Assembly: GCA_013397075.1 (NCBI GenBank)
Contig: VWZS01003730.1
Location: forward strand, 912,053 to 976,052
Length of the DNA stretch: 64,000 nucleotides
Direction of reading: 5' to 3'
From: Rhabdornis inornatus
Taxonomy: Eukaryota; Chordata; Aves; Passeriformes; Rhabdornithidae
Below are positions 22,811-33,822 of the stretch, piece by piece; the stretch's first letter is position 1; each line of letters begins with the position of its first letter. The notes below the pieces were generated by a model. That model did no database searches. It was not told where the DNA came from and saw nothing but the letters and a program-made list of their open reading frames with translations. The position numbers and the translations under genes are program-made.

Positions 22811-25205
22811 TCTTTAAAAAAATTATAGTCTCAAAAACTTCATGTTTCTCACATAAAATTCATGTTGTGACCATTGCAGATTTCACTAAGGGCAGCAAAG
22901 GAGCCCAAATCCTGATACGGAAGAAAAATTATTTTCCATCGCTCACCACAACTGCTTAAAATTTCAGAGATTAATTTAGACTGTGACTGTAGTCCTTGTT
23001 TTCCTGTGGAGGTTCCATGCCCGTGGTCATGCAGAGGTTGTAGATTCTCCATGGGAAACCATCAGTGTGGAGAACTCTGCACTCTGGGTTGCTGTGGTGG
23101 GTGGTTTGAAGCTGTCAGGACAGCAAAGTGTGCCTCAGTTTCCCTCTGCACGGTGGGGTCGGATCCTTGTGGCTTGGGCTGGGGAGAAAAAAAGGAGGAT
23201 TTGGGAAAGACAAAGCTGGTGGGGCTCAGGTATTGCAGAGCCTTTTATCAGCGGCAGAAGCCTGCAGCCATTGTAAATCATAAAGGAGGAGGATGAGAGG
23301 AGGAACTGATGCTGGAATGTGAGAGGTGAGATAAAATAAACGGAAAACACCAGGGCTGAAATCCCAGCTCATCGCAGCCCAGCCCCTGCTTGAAGCCGGG
23401 GATGCGATTTCCCTGGGCAGCAGCAGATAAAGGGGCGGACAAAACGATGCTCAAACACCTGGGATTACCTGTCCTCCTCTCCCCCCTTCCAAACATCCCC
23501 TCCCCGCATCCCCAGCGTGGGGGATGCCAGAGATCCACCGCCCTTTGTCGGGGGGTGCCGGGGCAGATGCAATCTGTTCCTCATTGTCCCGTAATAGCTC
23601 GATTATCTGCGGGTGAAAATGCAGAGTGCTTGTGCCCAACGAACCATGAAATTGCCACTGCTCCGAGGAACCATTCGTCAGCAGCCCTTTGGAGACAGCG
23701 GGGCTGCCTGGGAGGCGTGGGGCAGGTATTCATCCAAAACCGGGATGCTGGAATGCTCCGGGGATGGTCCCGCGCTGAACTTTCCGGGGAAGAAGTGAAC
23801 CCTGGAAGGCGATGCACAGGAAGATGCAGTTCCTGGGGAATTGCGAGATAAATGCCTGCAGAGCCTGAGGAACACATTAGGAACGTTGCTGGAGGGACAT
23901 GTTGGGTTTTTTTTCTTTTTTCTTCCTCTTCAGCAGAGAGGAAATTTGGGTAAAACCATTGAGCTTAAATTCCGCTGGGCTCAGGCCGTGTATTTTGTGT
24001 TAAACTCACGGTTAAATTGCACGAGGAATCTGGACACAGACAGGCCTCCCTGGGGTGGACTCCTCTTTTAATCACCCTGGCCCCAAGTTTAGGAACTAAT
24101 TTATAAGCTAAATCTAATTCCTTCTTGGAAACTGCTGCCCAAATCTCTTCCTGCCAGGAGTTCCCACCGAGCCGAGCTGAGGATGGGATCCTCCCCCAAG
24201 CTGTGATGACTGAGCCACCCCACGGGTTCAGGTATTCATCCCAAAATCCTCCAGCTTATCTAAAAGTTTTTGCTATCACCAGCAGAAGAGAAGCAGAAGC
24301 TGTTTTTGTTCTGCAGGAACAGTTTCAGGAGCTCCAACACGGGTATGGATATGGTCTTATCAAATAAACGAATATATTTGCACCTCAAAAGATAAGAATG
24401 CTGATTTCAGCTGCGTTTAACTTAAAAGTACAAATCCATCCCAAGTCAACTGAGTGTCCCACTGCTGGTGCAAGGGCTGGCATTTTGCCTGGTGTTTATC
24501 AGCTAAACCAGTCCAGCTTGTGAGCTGGATAAATTGGGAGAGCTGAAATTTGTGGGGGCAAAAGACTCTGCAAATAAATAGGGAGAGAGTGGGGTTTGTG
24601 AGCTCCTCCCTTCCTGCTCCGATCCAGGAGTTTCGAAACTTGATACAGGGAATCCTACCGGGGCCTTAGAGGAAAGGAATTTACTCCCACCCATCCTGGG
24701 TTCAGCCTAACTCCTCATTTTTTTGTTATTTGAGCCTTCAGCCTGGAAAAGTGTCTGCAGATTTTCTGCCCAGAGATTCATCCCACCCTAACCCCGTGCT
24801 CCTCTGTCCCTCTGCCACCTGTGACACAGGGGCTCCCACAGCTCTGGCCCCGGAGCATCCCTGCACTGCCCCACACGTGGGGACAAAAAATCTGCCACTG
24901 GCAGGAATTTCCTCCTGGATTTATAAATACCACGGACACAGGGATCCTCTACAAAGGGCCTTTCTGCTCAGAAATCACAAAAAAACTTCCAGGAATTCAC
25001 TTCAATACGTTTTCTCCACAGCAAGTTATTTATTGAGATGAAGTGCCCAGGGTTGGAGGTGGCTTTTCCTTAACAGGGAATTGGAAATAGCTGGGACACT
25101 GTTTTGAATCTTGCTCTTCATCCAAAGCTCTGGGCTGTGCTGTCCCATTAAATGAGTGGTCACTGCCAGATCTCTGGCTGGATTCTAACAGTCCCTTCTG
25201 ATGAG
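22811..25205. other. Unique non-coding DNA with a GC-rich core at 23380-23870
   Basis: The core 23380-23870 is visibly richer in G+C and CpG than its surroundings. It has C-rich tracts (near 23483-23513), a GC hairpin at 23506-23527 and low stop density, which produces a 153-codon plus frame (23390-23851) and opposing minus frames. It lacks the CpG density of a clear CpG island. The rest is unremarkable. Confidence 0.4.
23506..23527. repeat. GC-rich inverted repeat (8-bp stem, 6-nt loop)
   Basis: GCATCCCC at 23506-23513 pairs perfectly with GGGGATGC at 23520-23527 around AGCGTG. It lies inside the GC-rich core and could form a stable cruciform or RNA hairpin. Confidence 0.7.
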
Positions 25206-25684
25206 TGTTTTATTAACTGGAGAAATGATGGGATTTTATGGTAATTCCAAATCTTGTGATGGTTTGTTGAATAAATCAGATTTTACAAGGCTTGGCGCCC
25301 TTTAATCCAGTTTCCATCCTCCAAATTGTCGTGGAGTGGATTTTACCCAGGGAGAAGAGTAAGATAAATGCCTTAATTTCTCTTTAGCTTTTCAGTCCCT
25401 GGTGTTACATTTGTGCTGGAGCCTGCTGCTGTGTGATGAGGAACTGTTGTGGCCTCTGAATATAAGAATACTGTCCTCTGTTGATCAGAAAGGAAACAAC
25501 TGCTGCTCATGCAGCAGAAAACACTGGCAAAAAAACTTCCCACTGAGAAAATCAACCTGGCTCTCAAAATTCCCTTTCATGGCTATTCACAGCCTGAGAT
25601 ACCTTTGGAAGTCTGTGCACACTGGGACTTGGGGGCTCTTAGATCATTCATAAATCACATATCACACCTACTTGTGTGTTTTGG
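25206..25684. repeat. Duplicated block, copy 1 (probable contig end overlap)
   Basis: All 479 bases recur at 26137-26615 with a single difference (T at 25604, C at 26535). The block ends exactly at the one-base gap at 25685, while copy 2 begins exactly after the gap at 26136. Such boundaries are expected when the end of one contig overlaps the start of another and the overlap was not merged. Confidence 0.95.
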
Positions 25685-25685
25685 N
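25685..25685. other. Assembly gap (single n)
   Basis: One undetermined base marks a contig join. Copy 1 of the 479-bp duplication stops here. Confidence 0.98.
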
Positions 25686-25971
25686 GGCCGCTCACCCCAG
25701 CAGGGATGCTCGGATGAGGGGAGAGCTCCTCGAAACAGCAGCAGGCAGGATAACAGCGCTGCGAGATGCTCTCTAATTAACGGCAGTTAATTAGCAGTGT
25801 AAACCTGACATGCAGCCTCAGGCTCAGCGCTGGCAGGATAATGTCGCTTTTAAAAGGACAAAGTTTAAAATCTTCAGCGGATTGTCGTGGCCACGCCGGA
25901 GGGGATCGCTGCTGGGCTGCTGCCCTGGGGCCACTCCGGCTCATTCCTGTCCCTTTTTCCAGGGCCATTCC
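25686..25971. other. Unique part of a probably misplaced contig
   Basis: GC-rich at its start (GGCCGCTCACCCCAGCAGGG), then a short AT-rich passage, then the first units of the 34-bp minisatellite from about 25927. It is probably the left neighbour of 26999 onward and not the right neighbour of 25684. Confidence 0.6.
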
Positions 25972-26135
25972 AGCTGGCTCCTGTCCCTTTTTTCCAGGAC
26001 CATCATAGCTGATTCCTGTCCCTTTTTTCAATGCCATCCTGGCCTGGCTGATTCCTGTCTCTCTTTCCAGGACCACGTCGGCTGATTCCTATCCCTCTTT
26101 CCAGGACCACTCCAGCTTATTCCTGTCCCTTTTTC
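25972..26135. repeat. Duplicated minisatellite block, copy 1 (probable contig end overlap)
   Basis: These 164 bases are repeated, with no difference that I can see, at 26999-27162. Copy 1 ends at the gap at 26136 and copy 2 begins right after the gap at 26998, again matching an unmerged contig overlap. Confidence 0.93.
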
Positions 26136-26136
26136 N
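26136..26136. other. Assembly gap (single n)
   Basis: One undetermined base separates minisatellite sequence from copy 2 of the 479-bp block. Confidence 0.98.
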
Positions 26137-26615
26137 TGTTTTATTAACTGGAGAAATGATGGGATTTTATGGTAATTCCAAATCTTGTGATGGTTTGTTG
26201 AATAAATCAGATTTTACAAGGCTTGGCGCCCTTTAATCCAGTTTCCATCCTCCAAATTGTCGTGGAGTGGATTTTACCCAGGGAGAAGAGTAAGATAAAT
26301 GCCTTAATTTCTCTTTAGCTTTTCAGTCCCTGGTGTTACATTTGTGCTGGAGCCTGCTGCTGTGTGATGAGGAACTGTTGTGGCCTCTGAATATAAGAAT
26401 ACTGTCCTCTGTTGATCAGAAAGGAAACAACTGCTGCTCATGCAGCAGAAAACACTGGCAAAAAAACTTCCCACTGAGAAAATCAACCTGGCTCTCAAAA
26501 TTCCCTTTCATGGCTATTCACAGCCTGAGATACCCTTGGAAGTCTGTGCACACTGGGACTTGGGGGCTCTTAGATCATTCATAAATCACATATCACACCT
26601 ACTTGTGTGTTTTGG
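26137..26615. repeat. Duplicated block, copy 2
   Basis: Identical to 25206-25684 except at one base, with a constant offset of 931. Unlike copy 1, it continues past its end (from 26616) into further single-copy sequence. That suggests it is the contig that truly extends the left flank. Confidence 0.95.
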
Positions 26616-26997
26616 CAAAAAAATAGTGATACATGGGATTGATGCAGAGTTATTCATAGTTCAGACTTTAGTGGGCAGAAAAAGAAACGTCTCGCTCCCT
26701 AAAAATGGTGCGGGAAGGAGAAGTGAAAAGAAAGGTGAAATGAGTCAAAATGAGCAAAATAAAGTGCATTTTGGAAAATTTAGGGGTAGACACAGGGCCT
26801 GAGCACATTAAACACAGCATCTCTCAGCTCTTCCCTCTGTGCATCCCCCCACTCCAACAGCTCCCTCTCCCCTGGACAAGAAAGAAACCCAAAGGCAGAT
26901 GAATTTTCTGGGCAAAGAGGCGTGAGCAGCTGAGTCAATAGCGGGGTGTTATCCCAGGAGCTGTCCTGGGAAGCACCGCGGCTCCAGGAGGAGGAGG
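26616..26997. other. Single-copy sequence, probable true continuation of the left flank
   Basis: Starts with CAAAAAAATAGTG, the A run at which copy 1 breaks off, and ends in GC-rich CCAGGAGGAGGAGG at the gap. No exon or repeat family recognised. The 120-codon plus frame 26440-26802 that spans into it has no recognisable domain. Confidence 0.55.
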
Positions 26998-26998
26998 N
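26998..26998. other. Assembly gap (single n)
   Basis: One undetermined base precedes copy 2 of the 164-bp minisatellite block. Confidence 0.98.
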
Positions 26999-27421
26999 AG
27001 CTGGCTCCTGTCCCTTTTTTCCAGGACCATCATAGCTGATTCCTGTCCCTTTTTTCAATGCCATCCTGGCCTGGCTGATTCCTGTCTCTCTTTCCAGGAC
27101 CACGTCGGCTGATTCCTATCCCTCTTTCCAGGACCACTCCAGCTTATTCCTGTCCCTTTTTCCAATGCCATTCTAGCTGATTCCTGTCCCTTTTCCCAGG
27201 ACCATTCCTGTTCCTTTTTCCAATGCCATCCTGGCTGATTCCTGTCCCTTTTTCCAATGCCATCCCGGCTGATTCCTGTCCCTTTTTCCAATGCCATCCT
27301 GGCTGATTCCTGTCCCTTTTTTCCCAGGGCCACTCCAGCTCATTCCTGTCCCTTTTTCCAGGACCATTCCTGTCCCTTTTCCCAGGGCCATTCCAGCCGA
27401 TTCTCGTCCCTTTTTTCCAGC
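26999..27421. repeat. Minisatellite, 34-bp unit, about 13 copies
   Basis: The unit is roughly GCTGATTCCTGTCCC followed by a T5-6 run and CCAATGCCATCC or CCAGGACCA. The commonest spacing is 34 bp (for example 27241, 27275, 27309), with occasional units of about 26-38 bp. Units at the centre are nearly identical; edge units are diverged. The 27171-27421 part is present once. The first 164 bases duplicate 25972-26135. Because 34 is not a multiple of 3, long frames on both strands (27144-27617 minus, 27257-27880 plus) are by-products of missing stops, not genes. Confidence 0.93.
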
Positions 27422-28159
27422 CCGCTGCCGATGATGCTCCAGCACAGGCTGCACGCCCTGCAGGAGCAGAGCACAACTGGAGCCAGGAGTGGAATTCGGC
27501 TGGATCCCAGCTCCTCATCCCAGTGGGAGCAGGAGGAGAGGTGTGTGTGCAGCAGGATGATGAACTCGCTGCGGGGGACAGGCTGGAGGAACACATGGTC
27601 CTTTCTGCCTTCTCCAAATTTCAGCTGCAGGCACGCAGGGGCTACACCTATTTACATTAACCACAGGGGCGTCCTCTCGGGGTGTTTCTCACCACTCACT
27701 CGCAAGGATGTTGTTGTCAGAACTGCGGTGCAGCTGAATTACTGCCCAAATCCTCAAAAAAATAGGAGGCAAACTGAGATTTTTAAAGGAAACGCCAACT
27801 TTGGGGATGTTTTCCGTCTTCACCTGACGTTGCAGCGTCACCTTTTGTTCTGCAAACATAAAAGAGAGGCGCTGAGTTGAAAAATAAAATCAAATAAAAG
27901 CTGGGATTGTCATCACAGCCAAGAGCTGCAGCTTTAAGGCAGGGACCATATGGTGCAGGACTTGCTAATTAAATCATTTAACCAATTAACCACACAGCAC
28001 CGCCGAGGTTCAGCAGCTGCAGGGTTCAGAGATCTTTGTGCCTCAGGATTTTGGGGTTGCACAGGCTGAGCCTTGCAAAGTTCAGCTTTCAGGCACTACC
28101 AGGCATGAACACGCTGAGGGTGTGATTTTAACTTCATTTTCATGTTCCTGAATGTGATT
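27422..28159. other. Unique non-coding DNA, GC-rich at its start
   Basis: The first 200 bases are GC-rich. The remainder is ordinary, with ATTAAATCATTTAACC AT-rich words near 27968. No exon or repeat recognised. Confidence 0.5.
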
Positions 28160-28300
28160 AAACATCCCTGGAAGTGTCCAAGACCAGGCTGGATGGGGCT
28201 TGGAGCAACCTGGGACAGTGGAAGGTGTCCCTGCTCATGGCAGGGAATGAGATGAGCTTTAAGGTGGTTTTCAAACCAATCCATTTCATGATTTTGTGGT
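28160..28300 (+). mobile_element. CR1 LINE fragment, 3' end
   Basis: Contains CATCCCTGGAAGTGTCCAAG, CCAGGCTGGATGGGGCTTGG, GCAACCTGGGACAGTGGAAG and GTGTCCCTGCTCATGGCAGG, then a decayed tail (TTCATGATTTTGTGG). All are typical of the CR1 3' region in sense orientation. The last block between the GGCAGGG motif and the tail is diverged. Confidence 0.92.
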
Positions 28301-28623
28301 CACTTACAATTTCCTTGGCTGTTTTCCTCACCATTTTAGGCTCAGGCTGAACTTGTCACAGCTCTTCCCACATGTTTTACCTGGATGTGACAAGGAAGGC
28401 AATGACACCATCACTTAGCACTCTCTCAAGTCAGATCTTGCTCTAAATTAGTCACTTGAAAGCAATGGCCGAGCACTCAGCTGGCAAGAACCTCTGGGAC
28501 AAAAATTTTCCATGTGCTATTTTTACTATGAAATGGGTCCGACAGCAAAGACTGGGACAGGCTTTTGTAGCAAAGAAGGAGGTGCAGATGCCAACTGTCC
28601 CTATTTAGGAAGGATAGTTTCTC

Positions 28624-28642
28624 TTTTTTTTTTTTTTTTTTT
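28624..28642. repeat. Poly-T run, 19 bases
   Basis: Uninterrupted T homopolymer. No adjacent retroelement is recognised on either strand. Confidence 0.95.
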
Positions 28643-29699
28643 AAGAGCGAAATATCTCTTATTTTTCCATTCTGTCCTTCTGTGAAAGCTCTCACGGTCC
28701 AAAATATGTCAATGGACTTTAAAGGTGTGTTGCTATTTCACTCTTCTAAAAGTGCCTTTTTATAGTTTCCAAAATGCCATGGAAAGCCTGGAAGAGGGCA
28801 AAAATAACGGGTGTGCTGTCTAGCATAGGAATTACAAATAAAACAGAGATGTCCCTGGGTTGGGAGTGGGTCTTGCCATGATGCTGCACAAACCTCCCAG
28901 AAATCCCAGGCTCCAAGTCCTTAAATCAATTGGCCATTAAATAAATTGAAGCCAAGTGACTCAGGCACAAAAATCCCAACAAATCCATGGAAAGTGAAAG
29001 AGTGTGGAGGTCAGAGAGCCCCCATGGCTCCATGTGAGACCAGCCAAGCTTCTCCACGCAGACATTGGAGCAAATTTCCCATGAAGGCTCGTGCGTGAGG
29101 AGAAACCACTCCAGTTTCTCTTTTGGTTCCATTTCCCTGCGTCAGCTGTGGGATCTCTGTCTCCCTGACCCCAAAGCATGGGAGAATCTTTCCATCTCCT
29201 CCTTCCAGGCAAGGAAATGACTCTTTCACCAGCAAAAAGCAGCTTTTCCAGTTTGCTGGAAACGCTGGTTTGGGTGTCCACCCACTGCAATGTGAAATCT
29301 GAGCTGTTTTGACTGGACACCGAGTCCCCAGGGCTCGTGTTCTGATGAAGTGCAATGGCTGAGGGGAAAAAAAACATTCCTGATGCAAACACTCTCGCTG
29401 GTGACTGTGAAATTCCTCGTCCGTGGAAATCCCATGGCTGCTGGAAATGTGCAGCTCCCACAGGATTCGCTGCCAAGAAAATCCTTTTTAAGGAATGATG
29501 GAGGAAAGCAAAAGCGAGGCTGGAGCAGATTTATCTCCAACGTCAGAGGAACAGTCCCGTCAAACTTGGGGTTGATTTTCCATCTGTGGCTGCTCTGGGA
29601 CAAACTGGGAATAGTGGGAGGAACGGGAATTTGGGAATTCAGCTGTGATGTGTAAAAATGTGTTAGAGACTGGAGCTCCAATGATCCAGGGAGGAAAGA

Positions 29700-29727
29700 G
29701 GGGAAGGGAAGGGAAAAGGGAAAAGGG
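29700..29727 (+). other. G-quadruplex motif in a GGGAA-repeat tract
   Basis: Five G tracts of 3-4 bases separated by AA, AA, AAAA and AAAA satisfy the canonical G3+N1-7 rule. It is also a pure-purine tract, so triplex formation is equally possible. Confidence 0.75.
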
Positions 29728-31191
29728 AAAAAGCTTTTGCAATCCTCTGCAGGAACTTCTGGCAGCACCCCTGCCTCTCCTGGGGTCCCAGCTTGGTTCC
29801 CACCAGCAGTTCTGCCAGCTGGAAGGATGAAGCCCCATTTCCAAGGAGTGTCTGTGGATCCAGACTGATTCCATCAAGCCCAGGAACAGCTGGAAAGCCG
29901 AGGCAGGCTGAGTGCAGACAACATCCACCTTGCTGTCCATGGCATCCCTGCCTGCTCAGCCACAGGGGAACCTCCTGAAATCCTCATTTCTTCCTTGCCT
30001 TCATGCAGCTCGGGAATAATCCTTTCCTTCTCCTCAACAGTAGCATAAAGAAAAAGCAAAATCAAAAACTTGTGCTTATTCCTAGGAGCCAAGGCAGCTC
30101 CAGCTCCTTTGGCACCACGGAATCCCACGGGAGAGCAAAGTCTGTGAATCATGTGCAGTCATTTTAAGGAACTGTGTCATGGGATAGACCAAAATATGAG
30201 GCAGCTCTATCGATTTCCACAGGCATTTCTACCCCAGATTACAGAGGGAGTGAAAGTCCCCTGGGAATGTATCCCAATATTGCTTTTCATGGCACTCCCT
30301 CAGGCTGGGAACTGCTCATGCCACTGCAGCTCAAAATCATGGAAAGTTGGTGCCCAGTGGTGCTGGAATAAATCTCAGGAATCATTCCCTGATTTATTTG
30401 TTGGGGTTTTTTTTCTTGCTTTTTTCATTTTATGACAACAGGTCACCCCACAGGGCTGGTTGGAAGTTGCAAAATTCCCATAAATCATACAAACATTTTG
30501 CTTCTTCTGTCTCTTTCTCCCTGTCCTTTTTCTCTGCATTCCTCTACAACAAACAGAGCCAAATGGATTTTTTTCTTTCTTAATCTGCAGGGAAAAATGA
30601 CCAATTTTGCTTGCAGGCTGAGAACTCTTGCCAGCTTTCAGCTGGAATGGATTTCCACCACTTTCCTTAACCCCCAAACAAGAACTCTTCCCTTTCCTCA
30701 GCGATCTTCTAAGAATAATGATAGAAAATCAGAATCCAAACAGGCATTTTAAAAAACTTGCATAAAACATTTTTTAAAAATCAACATTTGCTAAAATCAA
30801 GATTCTTTTCCATGGCAAAAAGCAGAGAGACTGTAGAGCTGATAGGATGCAAACACTGAAAGAGTCATCCCAGAATTTCAGAGTTTAAAATCCAGTATTT
30901 ATTTCTGCTGCTGTCCTAGACACTCTTGCAAAAGCTGCAGTTTGAGTCAAATATTTCCATACATTACAGCAGGTCTCCTGTGTCCCTCGGGCTTGGGACC
31001 AGTTGGATTTTCATTCAGGCTGGTGAGTTCACAGCTCACTGGATATTTCTGAATGCACAAGCAGGGAATCGCTGCCAAGCTCGCTGCACTCCAAGGGGCT
31101 CCTGGGTTATCGTTCTGCTGGAGGTGGGAGGCAGGAAAAAACACTTTTTGCCTTCCCCCAGCCTGGAGGCCAGGCAGGGGGAGAGCTTCAG

Positions 31192-31257
31192 CCCTGGCAA
31201 AACGGGAAGAGACAAAAAATACACCCCTGGAAAAAGGGGAAGGGACAAAAGTACAGG
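31192..31257 (+). repeat. Tandem duplication, 33-bp unit, two diverged copies
   Basis: CCCTGGCAAAACGGGAAGAG... at 31192-31224 is followed directly by CCCTGGAAAAAGGGGAAGGG... at 31225-31257, with several substitutions. The unit is a multiple of three, so the frames through it stay open by chance. Confidence 0.8.
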
Positions 31258-33623
31258 CGGCTGCTGGAATTTTCAACTCTCATTGCAAGTGGCGACCCTG
31301 CTGGTGGAACAGCTTTGGCACCACTGAGAATCCCAGGAAATCCTCCCTCTGGCAGAGGCATGGGATCTATTTGATCCCTTTGGAGATGTGGAACTTTTAT
31401 AGCAGCAGGCCCAGGGAAGAGAGCAGGACAGCCATAAACAGCGATAAAGCACCGAGCAAACTGTGGTTTATGTGTCTCTATAAAAACTCTTTGTGTTTGC
31501 TGGGAAAACTCCACAAACTTCACTCCTCCTGGCATTTGTGAGATCCATTCTATGATTCAGCAGGATGACATGAAAAAAGGACTGAAGACTCACCCCAAAG
31601 CTGCAGCAAGTCAGTGGCAGGAATGGAAAGAAAATCCCCAGGACCTGATTCCAGCCCGTCCTCTCCCCATTAGCCTGCATGTTTTTTCATTACACAAAAT
31701 GCTTGGTTAAGTGTTCTGAATCTGCCTGCCAGTTAAATCCTAGGAAATCTAGGGTTTTCATATTTGATGGAGTGAAATGCACCGAGGGATAATCAAAGCT
31801 TTATGTCCCAGCCTTAGAGAAAAGCATTTCACAATGCTCAAAAAACCTTATTACTTTCCTTAGTCTAATGACACACATATGCTGATTCCCTTCCTCTGGC
31901 TAAAAGTGAGGATGGAAGTGCAGGGAGAGGGATGCAGAGGTGGGGATACAGCCAGGAGGAGTTTCCAGCACTGTTAATTTCATGATACACACCCAAACTC
32001 CCAAAACCATCTCCTTTTTATCAGAACCTGATGTCAAAGTACCTGTGACAGCATCAGCACCTGGCACTGAAGATCCCTGTTTGCAGGTGGATGTATTGAT
32101 TGTGGGATCAGAGTGAGGAAAATATCAAATTGGGTGAGGATAAAGGGCCACTTGCTGCTGTGGGAAGGAAGAAGTGGAAAAATTCCTTGAGTTCTGCTTG
32201 CTTCTACCTAAATCCATCCCATTCCTCATAGGAATGGCAGTGATACCTGCAGCAGCCTGTCCTTACAGCTTCCAGAATATTAATTAAGAAAAAAAGGAAG
32301 CTGAAAGCAAATTGCTTTTCAATGCCCATTTTTAAAAAAAAAATTAGTATTAATCTGATATCCTTAAAAGCAGATACTGGGGTGGAAAATCTTTATGATG
32401 CAGTGGTAGGAGCAGGACATAAAATAAAGCAGAAATTTCCCATCCTTTGCAGTTTGCACCCAGCAAGGATGAGGAGCATTGCCAAAATAACCCTGCAAGG
32501 GTGTTCTCCCATGTTGACAACACCAGGGAGGGAGAAGGGCTCTGCAGAGCCCATGAATTAATCCAAATTCCATGGTCAGGAATTTGGAATTATTGGAATA
32601 CTTGGGATTTCCACGTTCAGGCTCTAACAAACCCATCTCTTGCAGGAAGAGCTGTATTTTTTTATGCACATTCAGGATGTTGTGCCTCCAGGGCCATTCC
32701 TGGGGATGGATAAACACTTGTCCATTATGGACATGCTCCATTGTGGCTGAGAGCAGTTGTGGCTCCTTTCTGCTCCTCAAGATTGCCAAAAAACAGTCAC
32801 AGGGCTCCTGCAGCCTGCTATGGGCTTGACCTCAAAGAACCTCTGTCCTCTTCCCATTGTCCTCTTCTCCTCGTCCTCTTCCCACATATTTAACTACCAA
32901 AAGCCCCAAACAAATAAATTGGAAATAAAACCTCGCCCATCCTTACTGGGATGAATGAAAGATTAAAACTCAGATCTTCAAGGTGTTATTTTTAATTTTC
33001 TTGTTAAGTGTTGCTGTTTATCCAAATGACATTTCTATTGCCCACACATTAATTTGGCAATCAGGGTTTTGGACAGTGCTTGGTGACCCAATGCTGTTCC
33101 AAATGTTCCTTTGGCCATTTCCTGGGATGGTCCATGGGGTTTCTGAGATAAGAAACTCAACTTATTACTGTGCAACAGGTAAAGAGAAAGTGATTTTATT
33201 TTGTATATCTCAGATAATGCTGAGCCTGCAAGAGCTTAAAAATTCCCTCCCCTTGGGTTTCCCTTTATTAGGGCAATGATTCCTTGGATTCCTCTCTAAA
33301 AGCACTTTCACACTAAGGCTGCTTCTCCTGCTCTGCCAACACTTAATGCAGCAAAGGGGGGTGGAAAAATTTTAATAAAGTTCCTTAAGTCTCAGGAAAT
33401 GAAGCTTTGCCTGCTTAAGTTCCTTTTAAGTTCCACTGAGTGCTGAGGTTTCCATCAGCCCCTCTGGATATTGGGATTCCCTGAAAACAGCACCTCCCTC
33501 CTCCCAGCCAATCCCCCAAACTGCTGAGCCCTCAGCCAGCTGGGGTTTGCCCCTGGATCCATATTTGGGGTGAATTCACAGCAATTCCACGACTTTGCCA
33601 GCCCCATTCCAGGGAATGCCAAC
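31258..33623. other. Unique non-coding DNA
   Basis: No recognised exon or transposable element. Open frames of up to 141 codons (32364-32789 minus) overlap plus-strand frames at the same place. The word TTAAGTTCC recurs three times within 33380-33435 but forms no array. Confidence 0.5.
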
Positions 33624-33641
33624 GGGCTGGGAGGGGCTGGG
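33624..33641 (+). other. Compact G-quadruplex motif
   Basis: GGG-CT-GGG-A-GGGG-CT-GGG: four G tracts with loops of 2, 1 and 2 bases. Short loops favour a stable parallel quadruplex. Confidence 0.8.
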
Positions 33642-33769
33642 TCACCGACGCCCTCAAATCCCAAATTCCTCCCTCTGAACTTAACCCCAGCTTTGAAAAG
33701 TGGGAACAGGAAGATAAGAAGGAAAGCAAATCCCATATAACTGCCTTTAAAGAGTAGAGGCTGAAAAGG

Positions 33770-33822
33770 TTTCTTCTTTTTTTCCCTTTTGCCTCTCTTT
33801 TTCTGCTTTTTTTTTTTTTTCT
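33770..33822. repeat. Polypyrimidine tract
   Basis: About 53 bases of T and C with two G interruptions, ending in a 14-base T run (33807-33820). It looks like a long splice-acceptor tract, but no AG-bounded exon-like sequence follows. Confidence 0.9.

Larger units (their letters stand above)
28301..31191. other. Unique non-coding DNA
   Basis: Includes a 19-base T run (28624-28642) and the G-rich tract at 29700-29727. Frames of 171 and 180 codons on the minus strand (28961-29476, 29226-29768) overlap each other and plus-strand frames, and have no family signature. Confidence 0.5.

Noticed and set aside
25206..26615. Genuine segmental duplication
   Set aside because: Copy edges coincide exactly with single-n gaps, which fits unmerged contig overlaps much better.
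27144..27880. Long frames on both strands (157 codons minus, 207 codons plus) with Gly-Ile-Ser or Pro-Phe-Phe repeats
   Set aside because: They are translations of the 34-bp minisatellite plus a GC-rich flank; both strands are open in the same place.
29226..29768. 180-codon minus-strand open frame
   Set aside because: Overlaps another minus-strand frame and plus-strand frames; low-complexity Phe/Pro/Ser start comes from the GGGAA purine tract.
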